A stretch of DNA of 64,000 nucleotides from Segatella copri (lineage in GTDB: Bacteria; Bacteroidota; Bacteroidia; Bacteroidales; Bacteroidaceae), in NCBI RefSeq assembly GCF_026015625.1, contig NZ_JAPDVG010000001.1, positions 930,001-994,000 on the forward strand, read 5' to 3'. A model generated the notes under the pieces. That model worked only from the letters and a program-made list of their open reading frames with translations. It had not been told where the DNA came from and ran no database searches. The position numbers and the translations under genes were made by a program. Positions 1-8,954 of the stretch are shown one piece after another. The stretch's first letter is position 1. Every line of letters starts with the position of its first letter.

Positions 1-672
1 GATACGGAATATCAGAAAGGTAACTATCAGCAGGCCATACGCGACTATGAGGAAATATTGAACAACTATGGTGTTTCTGCCGAAGTTTACTATAACTTGG
101 GCAATGCTTATTACCGTACAGACAATATTACCAAGGCTGTGCTCAATTATGAGCGTGCCCATCTGCTCTCGCCAGGCGATGAAGACATCAGTTTCAACCT
201 GCAGTTTGCACGTAGCAAGACCATCGATAAGATTACGCCGGAAAGCGAGATGTTCTTCGTAACCTGGTGGAAGGCGCTGGTTAACTTTACGAGTGTTGAC
301 TGTTGGGCTAAGACAGGCATCATAGCCATCATCATGGCGCTGGTTCTGGTCTTGGTTTATCTCTTCGGTTCGCATATCGTTTTGCGCAAGATTGGTTTCT
401 TCGGTGGAATCTTCTTCGTGGCAGTCTTCCTGCTGAGCAATCTCTTTGCTTACCAGCAGCGGCAGATGCTCATCAATCGTACGGGAGCCATCATCATTGC
501 TCCTTCTGTCAATGTGAAGAAGACTCCAGCCAAGACGAGCGTTGACCTCTTCCTGCTGCATGAAGGAACCCGCGTTGACATTACCGATAAGGCGATGAAA
601 GGCTGGCGTGAAATCAAGGTAGGAGACGGCAGAGAAGGCTGGATTGAAACCAAGGCAATTGAGGAAATCTGA
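1..672 (+). CDS. batE: BatE-like TPR/SH3 membrane protein, 5' end cut off by window
   Basis: The reading frame is open from the first base, so the start lies outside the window. Visible residues begin with a TPR-like helix pair (motifs such as YYNLGNAYY and AVLNYERAHLLSPGD). A TM segment (IIAIIMALVLVLVYLF), a second TM segment (GGIFFVAVFLLSNLFAY) and a C-terminal SH3-like stretch (VNVKKTPAKTS to WREIKVGDGREGWIE) follow. TPR, two TM segments and bacterial SH3 match BatE of the Bacteroidetes aerotolerance (bat) operon, where it lies at the 3' end after batA-D. Other TPR/SH3 membrane proteins share this layout, and without the upstream genes the symbol is an inference. The PAP2 gene starts 30 bp downstream, so co-transcription is possible. 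Confidence 0.7.
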   Translation, partial: DTEYQKGNYQQAIRDYEEILNNYGVSAEVYYNLGNAYYRTDNITKAVLNYERAHLLSPGDEDISFNLQFARSKTIDKITPESEMFFVTWWKALVNFTSVDCWAKTGIIAIIMALVLVLVYLFGSHIVLRKIGFFGGIFFVAVFLLSNLFAYQQRQMLINRTGAIIIAPSVNVKKTPAKTSVDLFLLHEGTRVDITDKAMKGWREIKVGDGREGWIETKAIEEI

Positions 673-702
673 TTAAGATAAAATCTGATTAAAATAAAGA
701 GA

Positions 703-1407
703 ATGGATTTTAGTAGGATACAAGATTTTGACATGCAGCTGTTGCATGTGTTTAACGGCAGCGAGAATGTCTGGCTCGATCAGATGGCGATGGCGCTTAC
801 GTCGGGCTGGACATGGATTCCGCTTTATATCGTCCTCTTCGTTGTTGTGATAAGAAACAACGAGATGATGGGCCAGATTGCGCTCGTGGTAGGAGGAGCG
901 GTGCTCTGTATCTTTCTGGCTGATGGACTGGTGGATGGAATCATCAAACCGCTGGCTGAAAGATGCAGACCTTCCAGCGACCCGATGTTCAAGTATACGG
1001 TTCAGGTGGTTGACAATATGCGCCTCAAGAGTTTCAGCTTCTGTTCGGCTCATGCAGCCAATACGCTTTCGTTAGCCATCTTCTTCTCGTTGCTTATCCG
1101 CAGCAAACTGGTTACGTGGACCCTGTTATTATGGTCGCTCGTGAACTGTTGGACCCGTCTTTACCTGGGTGTTCATTATCCGGTCGACATTCTTTGCGGT
1201 CTGGCTATCGGAGCTGTGGTGGGAGTTGTCGTTTATCTTATCTACATCAGGATGTATTACCGCATCTCCCCAAAGATTAAGTATATTTCCAACCAGTATA
1301 CGAGTACGGGTTACGACTATGATGATGTAGATAAAATCATGACCGTAGTGATATTTACCCTTATTATGGTTGTGTTTTATGCCACCTGTCAGATGGCTTA
1401 TCTTTAG
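703..1407 (+). CDS. PAP2-family membrane phosphatase
   Basis: A 234-residue polytopic membrane protein with the three phosphatase motifs of the PAP2 (type 2 phosphatidic acid phosphatase) superfamily: KPLAERCRP (KX6RP), CSAHAAN (variant of PSGH) and TRLYLGVHYPVD (SRX5HX3D-like). The family removes phosphate from lipids such as undecaprenyl pyrophosphate, phosphatidylglycerol phosphate or lipid A at the periplasmic face. The substrate here cannot be told from sequence. The second motif has SAH instead of SGH, seen in many Bacteroidetes members. It ends with a further hydrophobic segment after residue 205. It sits between the batE-like gene and queA, and the 33-bp gap to queA suggests co-transcription. 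Confidence 0.88.
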   Translation: MDFSRIQDFDMQLLHVFNGSENVWLDQMAMALTSGWTWIPLYIVLFVVVIRNNEMMGQIALVVGGAVLCIFLADGLVDGIIKPLAERCRPSSDPMFKYTVQVVDNMRLKSFSFCSAHAANTLSLAIFFSLLIRSKLVTWTLLLWSLVNCWTRLYLGVHYPVDILCGLAIGAVVGVVVYLIYIRMYYRISPKIKYISNQYTSTGYDYDDVDKIMTVVIFTLIMVVFYATCQMAYL

Positions 1408-1440
1408 TACAGAAATAAAAGTTCAAAAGTAAAATAAATA

Positions 1441-2715
1441 ATGGATACAAAACACATTAAGATTAGTGATTATAATTATGATTTACCGGATGAGCGCATC
1501 GCAAAATTTCCTATCGCCCAGCGCGACCACAGCAAACTGCTGGTCTATAAGCACGGCGAGGTAAGTGATGATGTTTTTCATCATCTTCCCACATATCTCC
1601 CTCAAGGAGCCTTGATGATATTCAACAATACCAAGGTGATACAAGCGCGTCTGCACTTCCGCAAGGAAACAGGTGCGCTTATTGAGGTTTTCTTGATGGA
1701 GCCTGCAGAACCTACTGATTATGAACTCATGTTCCAGACCACCGGACATTGTTCCTGGCTCTGCATGATCGGTAATCTGAAGAAATGGAAAGAGGGAAGC
1801 CTGAAGCGTGATTTCGAAATCAAGGGCCACAAGCTTACGCTCAACGCCACTATGCGACGCGGAGATGCTCTCGGTTCTGAGGCGCAGAAAATGGTTGCAA
1901 AAGGTGGAGGAACCAACTATTGGGTTGACTTCGATTGGGACAACGACAAGGTGTCTTTCGCTGAGATTCTCGAAGCAGTAGGCGAGTTGCCTATTCCTCC
2001 ATATCTCAACCGCAAGACAGAGGAGAGCGACAAGACCACCTATCAGACGGTTTATTCTAAAATCAAGGGAAGTGTGGCTGCTCCAACTGCCGGACTCCAT
2101 TTTACCGATGCGGTTCTCAAGGATCTTGATGCGCATGGAATCGACCGCGAAGAAGTAACCCTGCATGTAGGAGCCGGCACATTCAAACCGGTGAAGAGTC
2201 TTGAAATCGAAGGCCATCAGATGCATACGGAATACATTGTTGTTCATCGCCGCAGTCTGGAAAAACTCATCAAGCACGAGTGCCGGGTCATTGCCGTAGG
2301 AACCACCAGCGTCCGTACCATCGAAAGCCTCTATTACATGGGCGTTCATCTGCTGAAGCATCCTGAGGCAAATGAAGAAGATCTGCACGTAAAACAGTGG
2401 GATCCTTACGAGCTTTCTGAAGATGGCAATCTGGTAGATGGAATCACTCCGATGCAGGCTATCCAGGCAATCATCGATTATCTGGACCGCAACGGCTTGG
2501 AGGCTCTCCATTCCAGCACGCAGATTATCATAGCTCCTGGCTATCAGTATAAGATTGTGAAGATGCTGGTCACCAATTTCCATCAGCCTCAGAGCACACT
2601 CCTGCTCCTGGTGAGTGCTTTCCTCAAGGGCGACTGGAAGAAGGTTTACGATTATGCTCTTTCGCATGATTTCCGTTTCCTGAGCTATGGAGATTCATCC
2701 CTGCTCATTCCGTAA
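1441..2715 (+). CDS. queA: S-adenosylmethionine:tRNA ribosyltransferase-isomerase QueA
   Basis: Transfers and isomerises the ribosyl part of SAM onto preQ1 at tRNA position 34, giving epoxyqueuosine, the penultimate step of queuosine synthesis. Recognisable family blocks are the N-terminal YDLPDERIAKFP, MIFNNTKVIQARL, GELPIPPYL, YQTVYSKIKGSVAAPTAGLHF, LHVGAGTFKPV, and the C-terminal NFHQPQSTLLLLVSAF. At 424 residues it is longer than the ~350-residue enterobacterial enzyme. The extra length is mainly a charged insertion before residue 175 and around 315-345, common in Bacteroidetes copies. I looked for a preQ1 riboswitch in the 33-bp upstream gap and there is no room for one. Confidence 0.96.
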   Translation: MDTKHIKISDYNYDLPDERIAKFPIAQRDHSKLLVYKHGEVSDDVFHHLPTYLPQGALMIFNNTKVIQARLHFRKETGALIEVFLMEPAEPTDYELMFQTTGHCSWLCMIGNLKKWKEGSLKRDFEIKGHKLTLNATMRRGDALGSEAQKMVAKGGGTNYWVDFDWDNDKVSFAEILEAVGELPIPPYLNRKTEESDKTTYQTVYSKIKGSVAAPTAGLHFTDAVLKDLDAHGIDREEVTLHVGAGTFKPVKSLEIEGHQMHTEYIVVHRRSLEKLIKHECRVIAVGTTSVRTIESLYYMGVHLLKHPEANEEDLHVKQWDPYELSEDGNLVDGITPMQAIQAIIDYLDRNGLEALHSSTQIIIAPGYQYKIVKMLVTNFHQPQSTLLLLVSAFLKGDWKKVYDYALSHDFRFLSYGDSSLLIP

Positions 2716-2768
2716 AAGGAGTTAGGAAAGCTATAAATTATTAATTGTAAATTATAAATTAAAAATAG

Positions 2769-4751
2769 ATGATTTCAGTAGAAGGACTGAAAGTAGAGTT
2801 TGGCGTCAAGCCTCTCTTTCATGATGTAAGTTTCGTTATCAACGACCGCGACCGCATTGCCCTGGTGGGTAAGAATGGTGCCGGAAAATCTACGATGCTC
2901 AAGATTCTCTGCGGTTTGCAGAAACCTACTGCTGGCGTTGTGGCTATTCCTAACGAAACCACTATCGGCTATCTGCCACAGGTGATGAAACTGCAGGACG
3001 ATACGACCGTGAAAGAGGAAACCCGCAAGGCTTTCGCCCATAATACCGAGATGAAGGCGCGTCTGGACAAGATGCAGCAGGAAATGGCCGACCGCACCGA
3101 CTATGAGAGCGAAAGCTATGCTCAGCTCGTAGAGAAGTTTACCCAGGAACATGAACGCAACATGATGATGGGTGGCGAAAACTATGAGGCTGAGATAGAG
3201 CGTACCTTGAGCGGTCTTGGCTTTACGCGCGATGATTTCGAGCGCCCAACCAAGGAGTTTTCCGGCGGTTGGCGAATGCGTATCGAACTAGCCAAGATTC
3301 TGTTGCAGAAGCCTGATGTACTGCTCCTCGATGAGCCTACCAACCACCTTGATATTGAAAGTATCCAGTGGTTGGAGCAGTTCCTGGCGCAGAGTGCCAA
3401 GGCTGTGGTTCTGGTGAGCCACGACCGTGCTTTCATCAACAATGTAACTAACCGTACCCTCGAAATTACTTGCGGAAGGGTAGAAGACTATAAGGTGAAA
3501 TACGATGAGTATGTTGTATTGCGTGCTGAACGCCGCGAGCAGCAGCTCCGTGCCTACGAAAACCAGCAGAAGGAAATTGCCGACATCAAGGATTTCATCG
3601 AGCGATTCCGCTACAAGCCTACCAAGGCGGTTCAGGTGCAGAGCAGAATCAAGCAGCTCGAGAAAATCGTGCCTATCGAGGTGGATGAGGTTGACAACAA
3701 GCAGATGCACCTCAAATTCCCTCCTTGTCTCAGAAGTGGCGATTATCCTATCATCTGCGATGAGGTGCGCAAGGATTACGGCGCACACACCGTCTTCGAC
3801 CATGTTACCTTTACCATCAAGCGTGGCGAGAAGGTGGCTTTCGTGGGTAAGAACGGCGAGGGTAAGTCTACCCTGGTAAAATGTATCATGGGTGAGATTC
3901 CTTTCACCGGAACTCTCAAGATTGGTCATAATGTGCAGATTGGTTATTTCGCCCAGAATCAGGCGCAGCTCTTGGATGAGAATCTTACCATCTTCCAGAC
4001 TATCGACAATGTGGCAACAGGTGAAATGCGTCTGAAGGTGAACGATCTCCTGGGCGCCTTCATGTTTGGCGGCGAGACTTCTGAGAAGTTTGTCAAGGTT
4101 CTGAGTGGAGGAGAACGCAGCCGACTGGCGATGATCAAGCTCCTGCTCGAACCGGTGAATCTCCTCATTCTCGATGAGCCTACCAATCACCTCGACATGC
4201 AGTCGAAGGATGTGCTGAAAGAAGCCATCAAGGCTTTCGATGGAACAGCCATCATCGTGAGCCACGACCGTGAATTCCTCGATGGTCTGGTAGATAAGGT
4301 TTATGAGTTTGGCGGCGGCAAGGTTCGTGAGCATCTTGGTGGTATTTACGATTATCTTCGTGCCCATAATGCCGAGAACATCAATCAGGCTCTTGCCAAC
4401 CAGAGCATGGCTTCTGCCGGTTCGCCTTCTGCCAATACTTCCGGCTCTTCTGTCGCATCAGGTTCTACAGCCGACAGTCTTGCCTCTGCCACATCCGGCA
4501 AGCAGAGCTACGCTGAACATAAGGAACAGCAGAAGAAGATCCGTAAGGCTGAGAAAGCCGTGAAGGAATGTGAAGCGAAGATAGAGAAGCTGGAAGCGAG
4601 AAAGAAGGAGATTGATGAACTCCTGATGAAACCGGAAAATGCAACCAACATGGAACTCGTGACAGAATACACCGAACTCATGAAGGGTCTCGATGAGGAG
4701 AACGAGCGCTGGATGCTCCTTTCGGAAGAATTGGAAGAAGTTTCGAAATAA
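2769..4751 (+). CDS. ABC-F family ATPase (Uup/YdiF type) with C-terminal coiled coil
   Basis: A 660-residue soluble protein with two ABC ATPase domains and no membrane segments, the ABC-F hallmark. Domain 1 has Walker A GKNGAGKST at 34-42, signature FSGGWRMRIELAK near 164 and Walker B LLLDEPTNHLD. Domain 2 has Walker A GKNGEGKST near 360, signature LSGGERSRL near 445 and LLILDEPTNHLD. The two are joined by a charged linker (the P-site tRNA interaction motif region). After domain 2 come a Ser/Ala/Gly-rich flexible stretch (about 540-575) and a Lys/Glu-rich coiled coil (about 585-660), as in Uup-type proteins. ABC-F proteins act on stalled ribosomes. Which member this is cannot be settled by eye. 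A paralogue lacking the coiled coil lies at 6973-8610. Confidence 0.92.
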   Translation: MISVEGLKVEFGVKPLFHDVSFVINDRDRIALVGKNGAGKSTMLKILCGLQKPTAGVVAIPNETTIGYLPQVMKLQDDTTVKEETRKAFAHNTEMKARLDKMQQEMADRTDYESESYAQLVEKFTQEHERNMMMGGENYEAEIERTLSGLGFTRDDFERPTKEFSGGWRMRIELAKILLQKPDVLLLDEPTNHLDIESIQWLEQFLAQSAKAVVLVSHDRAFINNVTNRTLEITCGRVEDYKVKYDEYVVLRAERREQQLRAYENQQKEIADIKDFIERFRYKPTKAVQVQSRIKQLEKIVPIEVDEVDNKQMHLKFPPCLRSGDYPIICDEVRKDYGAHTVFDHVTFTIKRGEKVAFVGKNGEGKSTLVKCIMGEIPFTGTLKIGHNVQIGYFAQNQAQLLDENLTIFQTIDNVATGEMRLKVNDLLGAFMFGGETSEKFVKVLSGGERSRLAMIKLLLEPVNLLILDEPTNHLDMQSKDVLKEAIKAFDGTAIIVSHDREFLDGLVDKVYEFGGGKVREHLGGIYDYLRAHNAENINQALANQSMASAGSPSANTSGSSVASGSTADSLASATSGKQSYAEHKEQQKKIRKAEKAVKECEAKIEKLEARKKEIDELLMKPENATNMELVTEYTELMKGLDEENERWMLLSEELEEVSK

Positions 4752-4783
4752 CAGTAACATTAATATAAAATAAAGAGAAGAAA

Positions 4784-6817
4784 ATGAAAATGAAAATGAT
4801 CTTACCGATGATGCTGATCGCAGCTCTGCCATTAGGCGCTGATGCTCAGAACAAATCGGGTCTTGTCATGAGCAATCTCGACCAGACAGTGAAGCCAGCA
4901 GACAGTTTCTATCAGTTTGCTACAGGTGGATGGCAGAAGAACAATCCTCTTCCTGCCGCTTACAGCCGTTATGGCAGTTTTGACCAGCTGGCTGAGAACA
5001 ACAACAAGCGCGTCAACTCCATTCTTTCTGAACTCCAGAAGAAGACTTATAAGGCTGGAACCATCGAGCAGAAATTGTCTGATTTCTACAAACTCTCTAT
5101 GGATGTTGACAGCCGCAACAAGGCTGGAATCGCTCCAGTAAAGCCTCTGTTGGATGAGATTGAAGCTGCCAAGACCAAGGAGGAGCTTCAGAAGCTTCAG
5201 GTTAAGTATGCATGGATGGGTCTCGGTTTGGGCTATGTCTCAGGTTTCGATGCCGATGAGAAGAACGTAGCCATGAACATCTACATCCTGATGCAGGGCG
5301 GTCTTACTCTCGGTGCCAAGGATTATTACCTCAACAACGATGCTGCAACTGTAGCTATCCGTGAGGCTTATAAGACTTACCTCATCAAGATGTTCCAGCT
5401 CTATGGTTTCTCTGCTGATGAAGCTGCCAAGAAGGCTTCTGCCGTATTCCTTCACGAAACAACGCTCGCTACTTTCTCAAAGAGCCGTACCGAACTTCGT
5501 GATCCTCAGGCCAACTACAACAAGATGACCTTGGCAGAATTCAAGGAGAATTATCCTAACATTCCTCTCGAGGCACTTGCCAACGCCGAGGGAATCAAGA
5601 GCGAAAATCTCAAGGAGATGATCGTAGGTCAGCCTGCTTTCTTCGCCGGTTATGACAAGGTGGCAGCTGCAGAATGTGCAGGCACATTGAAGGCTTTGAT
5701 GGAGTGGGACATCATCAGTAGTTCTGCTTCTTACCTCAGCGATGAGATTCGCGAAGCCCGTTTCGAATTCTTCGGCAAGACTATGAGTGGCCGTAAGGAG
5801 GATTATCCTCTTTGGAAGCGTGCTACTACTCAGGTAGAGGCTCAGTTGGGCGAGGCGCTCGGTCACATCTACTGCAAGCGCTACTTCCCAGAAAGCTCTA
5901 AGAAGATGATGGAGACACTCGTGAAGAATCTTCAGATCAGCCTCGGTCAGCGTATCGATGCTCAGAACTGGATGAGCGATGCTACAAAGAAAGCTGCTCA
6001 CAACAAGCTCGACAAGTTCTATGTAAAGATTGGTTATCCTAACAAGTGGACTGATTTCAGCAAGCTCAGCATCGACCCATCCAAGAGCTATTATGAGAAC
6101 GTATTGGCTTGCCGCAAGTTTGCCAACGATAAGGAGATTGCAAAGAAGGCAGGAAAGCCAGTAGATAAGGATGAGTGGTACATGACTCCTCAGACCGTGA
6201 ACGCTTACTATAATCCTACTACCAACGAGATCTGCTTCCCAGCCGGTATTCTCCAGTATCCTTTCTTCGATCCTAAGGCTGATGCAGCATTCAACTATGG
6301 TGCTATCGGCGTAGTAATCGGCCATGAGATGACTCACGGATTCGATGATCAGGGTCGTCAGTATGATGCTAGCGGTAATCTGAAGGACTGGTGGACAGCT
6401 GAAGATGCAGAAGGTTTCAACAAGCGTGCTGATATGTATGCTGATTTCTTCAGCAACATCAAGGTGTTGCCTGATCTGAATGCCAACGGCCGTTTCACCC
6501 TCGGCGAGAACCTTGCCGACCATGGTGGTTTGATGGTTTCATACAATGCCTTCAAGAATGCTACAGCCAAGAAGCCATTGAAGAACAAGGATGGTTTCAC
6601 TCCTGACCAGCGTTTCTTCCTCGCCTATGCAGGTGTTTGGGGACAGAACATTACTGATAAGGAAATCCGCAACCGCGTAAAGGATGATCCTCATTCTCTC
6701 GGCAAGTGGCGTGTTGATGGTGCGCTTCCTCACATCGATGCATGGTATGAGGCATTTGGTGTAAAGCAGGGTGACAAGCTGTTCATTCCTAAGAACCAGC
6801 GCCTGGAGCTTTGGTAA
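4784..6817 (+). CDS. M13 family zinc metalloendopeptidase (neprilysin/PepO-like), secreted
   Basis: A 677-residue protein with an N-terminal signal peptide (hydrophobic stretch after MKMKM, ending near GADAQ). It has the M13 fingerprint: zinc-binding VIGHEMTHGFDDQG near residue 514, the third ligand in ENLADHGG near 573, substrate-binding VNAYYNP, and a C-terminal end close to the family's CXXW-type terminus (RLELW here, lacking the Cys). M13 enzymes cut oligopeptides outside the cytoplasm. It starts 32 bp after the ABC-F gene, on the same strand, and a strong bidirectional terminator follows. Codon use looks like that of a well-expressed gene. Confidence 0.95.
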   Translation: MKMKMILPMMLIAALPLGADAQNKSGLVMSNLDQTVKPADSFYQFATGGWQKNNPLPAAYSRYGSFDQLAENNNKRVNSILSELQKKTYKAGTIEQKLSDFYKLSMDVDSRNKAGIAPVKPLLDEIEAAKTKEELQKLQVKYAWMGLGLGYVSGFDADEKNVAMNIYILMQGGLTLGAKDYYLNNDAATVAIREAYKTYLIKMFQLYGFSADEAAKKASAVFLHETTLATFSKSRTELRDPQANYNKMTLAEFKENYPNIPLEALANAEGIKSENLKEMIVGQPAFFAGYDKVAAAECAGTLKALMEWDIISSSASYLSDEIREARFEFFGKTMSGRKEDYPLWKRATTQVEAQLGEALGHIYCKRYFPESSKKMMETLVKNLQISLGQRIDAQNWMSDATKKAAHNKLDKFYVKIGYPNKWTDFSKLSIDPSKSYYENVLACRKFANDKEIAKKAGKPVDKDEWYMTPQTVNAYYNPTTNEICFPAGILQYPFFDPKADAAFNYGAIGVVIGHEMTHGFDDQGRQYDASGNLKDWWTAEDAEGFNKRADMYADFFSNIKVLPDLNANGRFTLGENLADHGGLMVSYNAFKNATAKKPLKNKDGFTPDQRFFLAYAGVWGQNITDKEIRNRVKDDPHSLGKWRVDGALPHIDAWYEAFGVKQGDKLFIPKNQRLELW

Positions 6818-6882
6818 ATCCGGAAGGAAATTTTTCCGAATAGAATTTTTCGGGAATGGTTTTCTGAATAGATAGAAAAAAT

Positions 6883-6926
6883 AAAGTCCTGATGTTTCGT
6901 TTGTTTGAAACATCAGGACTTTTTGT
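6883..6926. terminator. Bidirectional intrinsic terminator between convergent genes
   Basis: A perfect 16-bp stem (6883-6898 pairs with 6907-6922) with an 8-nt loop, flanked by T-runs on both strands. It lies between the M13 peptidase and the convergent ABC-F gene and can serve both. Confidence 0.9.
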
Positions 6927-6972
6927 TTTATGCTTGAAATATTTTTTGATAAGAAAACAATAGAATAGGGGG

Positions 6973-8610
6973 TTATTGTTTCTTCTCCAGTTCCTGAAGA
7001 TTTTCCATCTTCTTCGATTCCAGGAATTCGTAAATGCCGCAGAGATGTTCGCGGACGCGACCATGACCGAACTCATAAACCTTGCTGACAAGACCATCGA
7101 GGAAATCGCGGTCGTGACTAACCACGATGAGCGTTCCGTCGAAATCGAGCAAGGCCTGTTTCAGCACATCCTTGGTCTTCAGGTCGAGGTGGTTGGTAGG
7201 CTCATCGAGAATCAGCAGATTCACCGGCTCCAGCAGCAGTTTGAGAATGGCAAGGCGGGTGCGCTCACCTCCCGACAATACTTTCACCTTCTTGGTAGAA
7301 TCCTCTCCGCCAAACATGAATGCTCCCAGCAAATCGCGTATCTTGTTGCGGATTTCACCTTTGGCAACATCATCAATGGTCTGGAATACGGTAAGTTCGC
7401 CATCGAGCAGAGAAGCCTGGTTCTGGGCGAAATAACCTATCTGCACATTATGTCCCAATTCCAATTTTCCTTCGTTCTGAAGCTGACCCATGATACATTT
7501 CACAAGCGTTGACTTACCCTCTCCGTTTCTACCCACGAAAGCAATCTTGTCGCCTCTTTCTACGGTAAGATTTACGCCGCTGAAAATCTTCTTGTTATCA
7601 AACGACATCGCCACATCGCTCATCTGAACCGGATAAGCACCGCTTCGTGGGCTCGGCGGGAACTTGAGTCGAAGGCGACTTGTATCTTCTTCATCCACTT
7701 CGATAAGTTCCAGTTTCTCTAGCATCTTCACGCGGCTCTGCACCTGGAAGGTTTTAGAATAAGTGCCTTTGAAGCGTTCTATAAAGTCCTTGGTTTCAGC
7801 AATCATCTTCTGCTGTTCCTCATATTTCTTCATCTGCTGTTCGCGGCGTTCCTTGCGCAGTTCCAGATATTGGCTGTAAGTGGCTTTGTAGTCGTAGATG
7901 CGGCCCATGGTTACTTCGATGGTTCTTGTTGTAATGTCGTCAACGAATTTTCGGTCGTGGCTGATGACAACTACTGCTTTCGAACTGTTGATGATGAAGT
8001 CTTCGAGCCAGCCGATAGATTCGATGTCGAGATGATTGGTTGGCTCATCGAGCAGCAGTACGTCTGGCGATTTCAAGAGCAGTTTTGCCAGCTCAATCCT
8101 CATTCTCCATCCTCCCGAAAACTCGCTTGTAGGGCGGTTGAAATCAGAGCGCTCGAAACCGAGACCGAGCAGCGTCTTCTCTACATCTTCCTCGAAATGA
8201 GTCATGTCGATAGCGTAGAATTTCTCTGAGAGAGAGGATACTTTCTCAATGAGCTGCATGTAATCATCGCTGTCGTAATCGGTACGGGTGGTGAGCTCGT
8301 TGTTGATGCGGTCAATCTCAGCCTGCATTTCGTGCAGATGGGCAAACGCCTGACAGGTTTCCTCGAATACGGTTCTGCCGTCTTCGGTCATCAGATGCTG
8401 AGGCAGATAGGCGATGACGCAATCCTTGGGAGCGGAAACGGTGCCACGAGTAGCATTTCTCACACCGGCGATGATCTTAAGCAATGTGCTCTTTCCTGCG
8501 CCATTCTTTCCCATCAGGGCTATACGGTCCTTCTCGTTGATCTGGAAGGAAATGTCTTTGAATAGGGTGGTGCCGCCAAATTCTACGGTCAATCCATCAA
8601 CTGTAATCAT
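6973..8610 (-). CDS. ABC-F family ATPase, second copy, under the repeat-module A promoter
   Basis: A 545-residue ABC-F protein starting MITVDGLTVEF, the normal family N-terminus. Both ATPase domains are complete: Walker A GKNGAGKST and GRNGEGKST, signatures FSGGWRMRIELAK and LSGGERTRLAIL, and two LLxLDEPTNHLD motifs. It stops shortly after domain 2 (tail KKMENLQELEKKQ) and lacks the coiled coil of the 2769-4751 paralogue. The frame is open upstream to 8787, but that lies across the predicted promoter (8784-8792), so the longest start is excluded. A start at 8691 would add 27 residues (MKTRKRQERG...) encoded in a leader shared with the HU-like gene at 40790. I prefer 8610 on family alignment. 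Confidence 0.9.
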   Translation of the reverse strand: MITVDGLTVEFGGTTLFKDISFQINEKDRIALMGKNGAGKSTLLKIIAGVRNATRGTVSAPKDCVIAYLPQHLMTEDGRTVFEETCQAFAHLHEMQAEIDRINNELTTRTDYDSDDYMQLIEKVSSLSEKFYAIDMTHFEEDVEKTLLGLGFERSDFNRPTSEFSGGWRMRIELAKLLLKSPDVLLLDEPTNHLDIESIGWLEDFIINSSKAVVVISHDRKFVDDITTRTIEVTMGRIYDYKATYSQYLELRKERREQQMKKYEEQQKMIAETKDFIERFKGTYSKTFQVQSRVKMLEKLELIEVDEEDTSRLRLKFPPSPRSGAYPVQMSDVAMSFDNKKIFSGVNLTVERGDKIAFVGRNGEGKSTLVKCIMGQLQNEGKLELGHNVQIGYFAQNQASLLDGELTVFQTIDDVAKGEIRNKIRDLLGAFMFGGEDSTKKVKVLSGGERTRLAILKLLLEPVNLLILDEPTNHLDLKTKDVLKQALLDFDGTLIVVSHDRDFLDGLVSKVYEFGHGRVREHLCGIYEFLESKKMENLQELEKKQ

Positions 8611-8682
8611 ATTATTTTCTTCTTGTTCAAATTTTTGTTTCTTTAAGCAACTCCCCAGAATGCCCCGTTCCTGCCGTTTTCG

Positions 8683-8745
8683 GGTCTTCATTGATGACCA
8701 GCGCCTGCCATCATTTATGACCCGTGCTGGTCTTAATAGAAGACC
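8683..8745 (-). promoter_or_regulatory. Leader dyads of module A (operator- or hairpin-like)
   Basis: Two 17-bp dyads, 8683-8699 and 8729-8745, each of the form GGTC-N9-GACC; on the minus strand the first reads GGTCATCAATGAAGACC. They lie in the transcribed leader, start-to-start 46 bp apart, exactly as at 40858 and 40904. The core GGTCAT is also the iteron core further upstream. They could fold as RNA hairpins or be DNA operators. Confidence 0.6.
8688..8714 (-). CDS. Candidate leader mini-ORF (MMAGAGHQ), module A
   Basis: Eight codons followed by TGA, overlapping by 4 nt (ATGA) an ATG at 8691 whose frame runs into the ABC-F gene. Module B has the same arrangement (MTGAGHQ, 40863-40886). Shared position, frame and stop overlap in two diverged copies are the only support; translation is unproven. 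Confidence 0.3.
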   Translation of the reverse strand: MMAGAGHQ

Positions 8746-8783
8746 TGAGCAAGGCACAAAAGGCTGTTCTTTCGATTGCCGGT

Positions 8784-8792
8784 GCAAAGATA
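8784..8792 (-). promoter_or_regulatory. -7 box TATCTTTGC of module A
   Basis: On the minus strand TATCTTTGC matches the Bacteroidetes -7 consensus TAnnTTTGC. Transcription from here passes through the dyad leader into the ABC-F gene. The box and about 20 bases downstream (ACCGGCAATCGAAAGA) are almost identical to those in front of the HU-like gene. Confidence 0.75.
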
Positions 8793-8954
8793 CAACATTT
8801 TTGGGCAGAATGCAAGCTTTTACCCTGACTTTCTTTCAGAGAAGTAGTGTAAGTGATTGATTGATACTGATTTCTATTGGCTTTTTAGCTGAACTTTATT
8901 ACAGGTTAATGTAAATGGGGGTGAATGGGGGCATTGAGAACCAGAGTGGCAAGC

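Noticed and set aside
1408..1440. preQ1 riboswitch before queA
   Set aside because: The intergenic gap is only 33 bp and has no fitting pseudoknot or loop.
1483..2667. Long open frame antisense to queA (394 codons)
   Set aside because: It lies fully inside a well-matched queA gene on the other strand and shows no family motif; frames of this kind are common opposite biased codons.
8610..8787. Longer start of the second ABC-F gene at 8787
   Set aside because: The predicted promoter box lies at 8784-8792, so that start would not be transcribed; family alignment starts at 8610.
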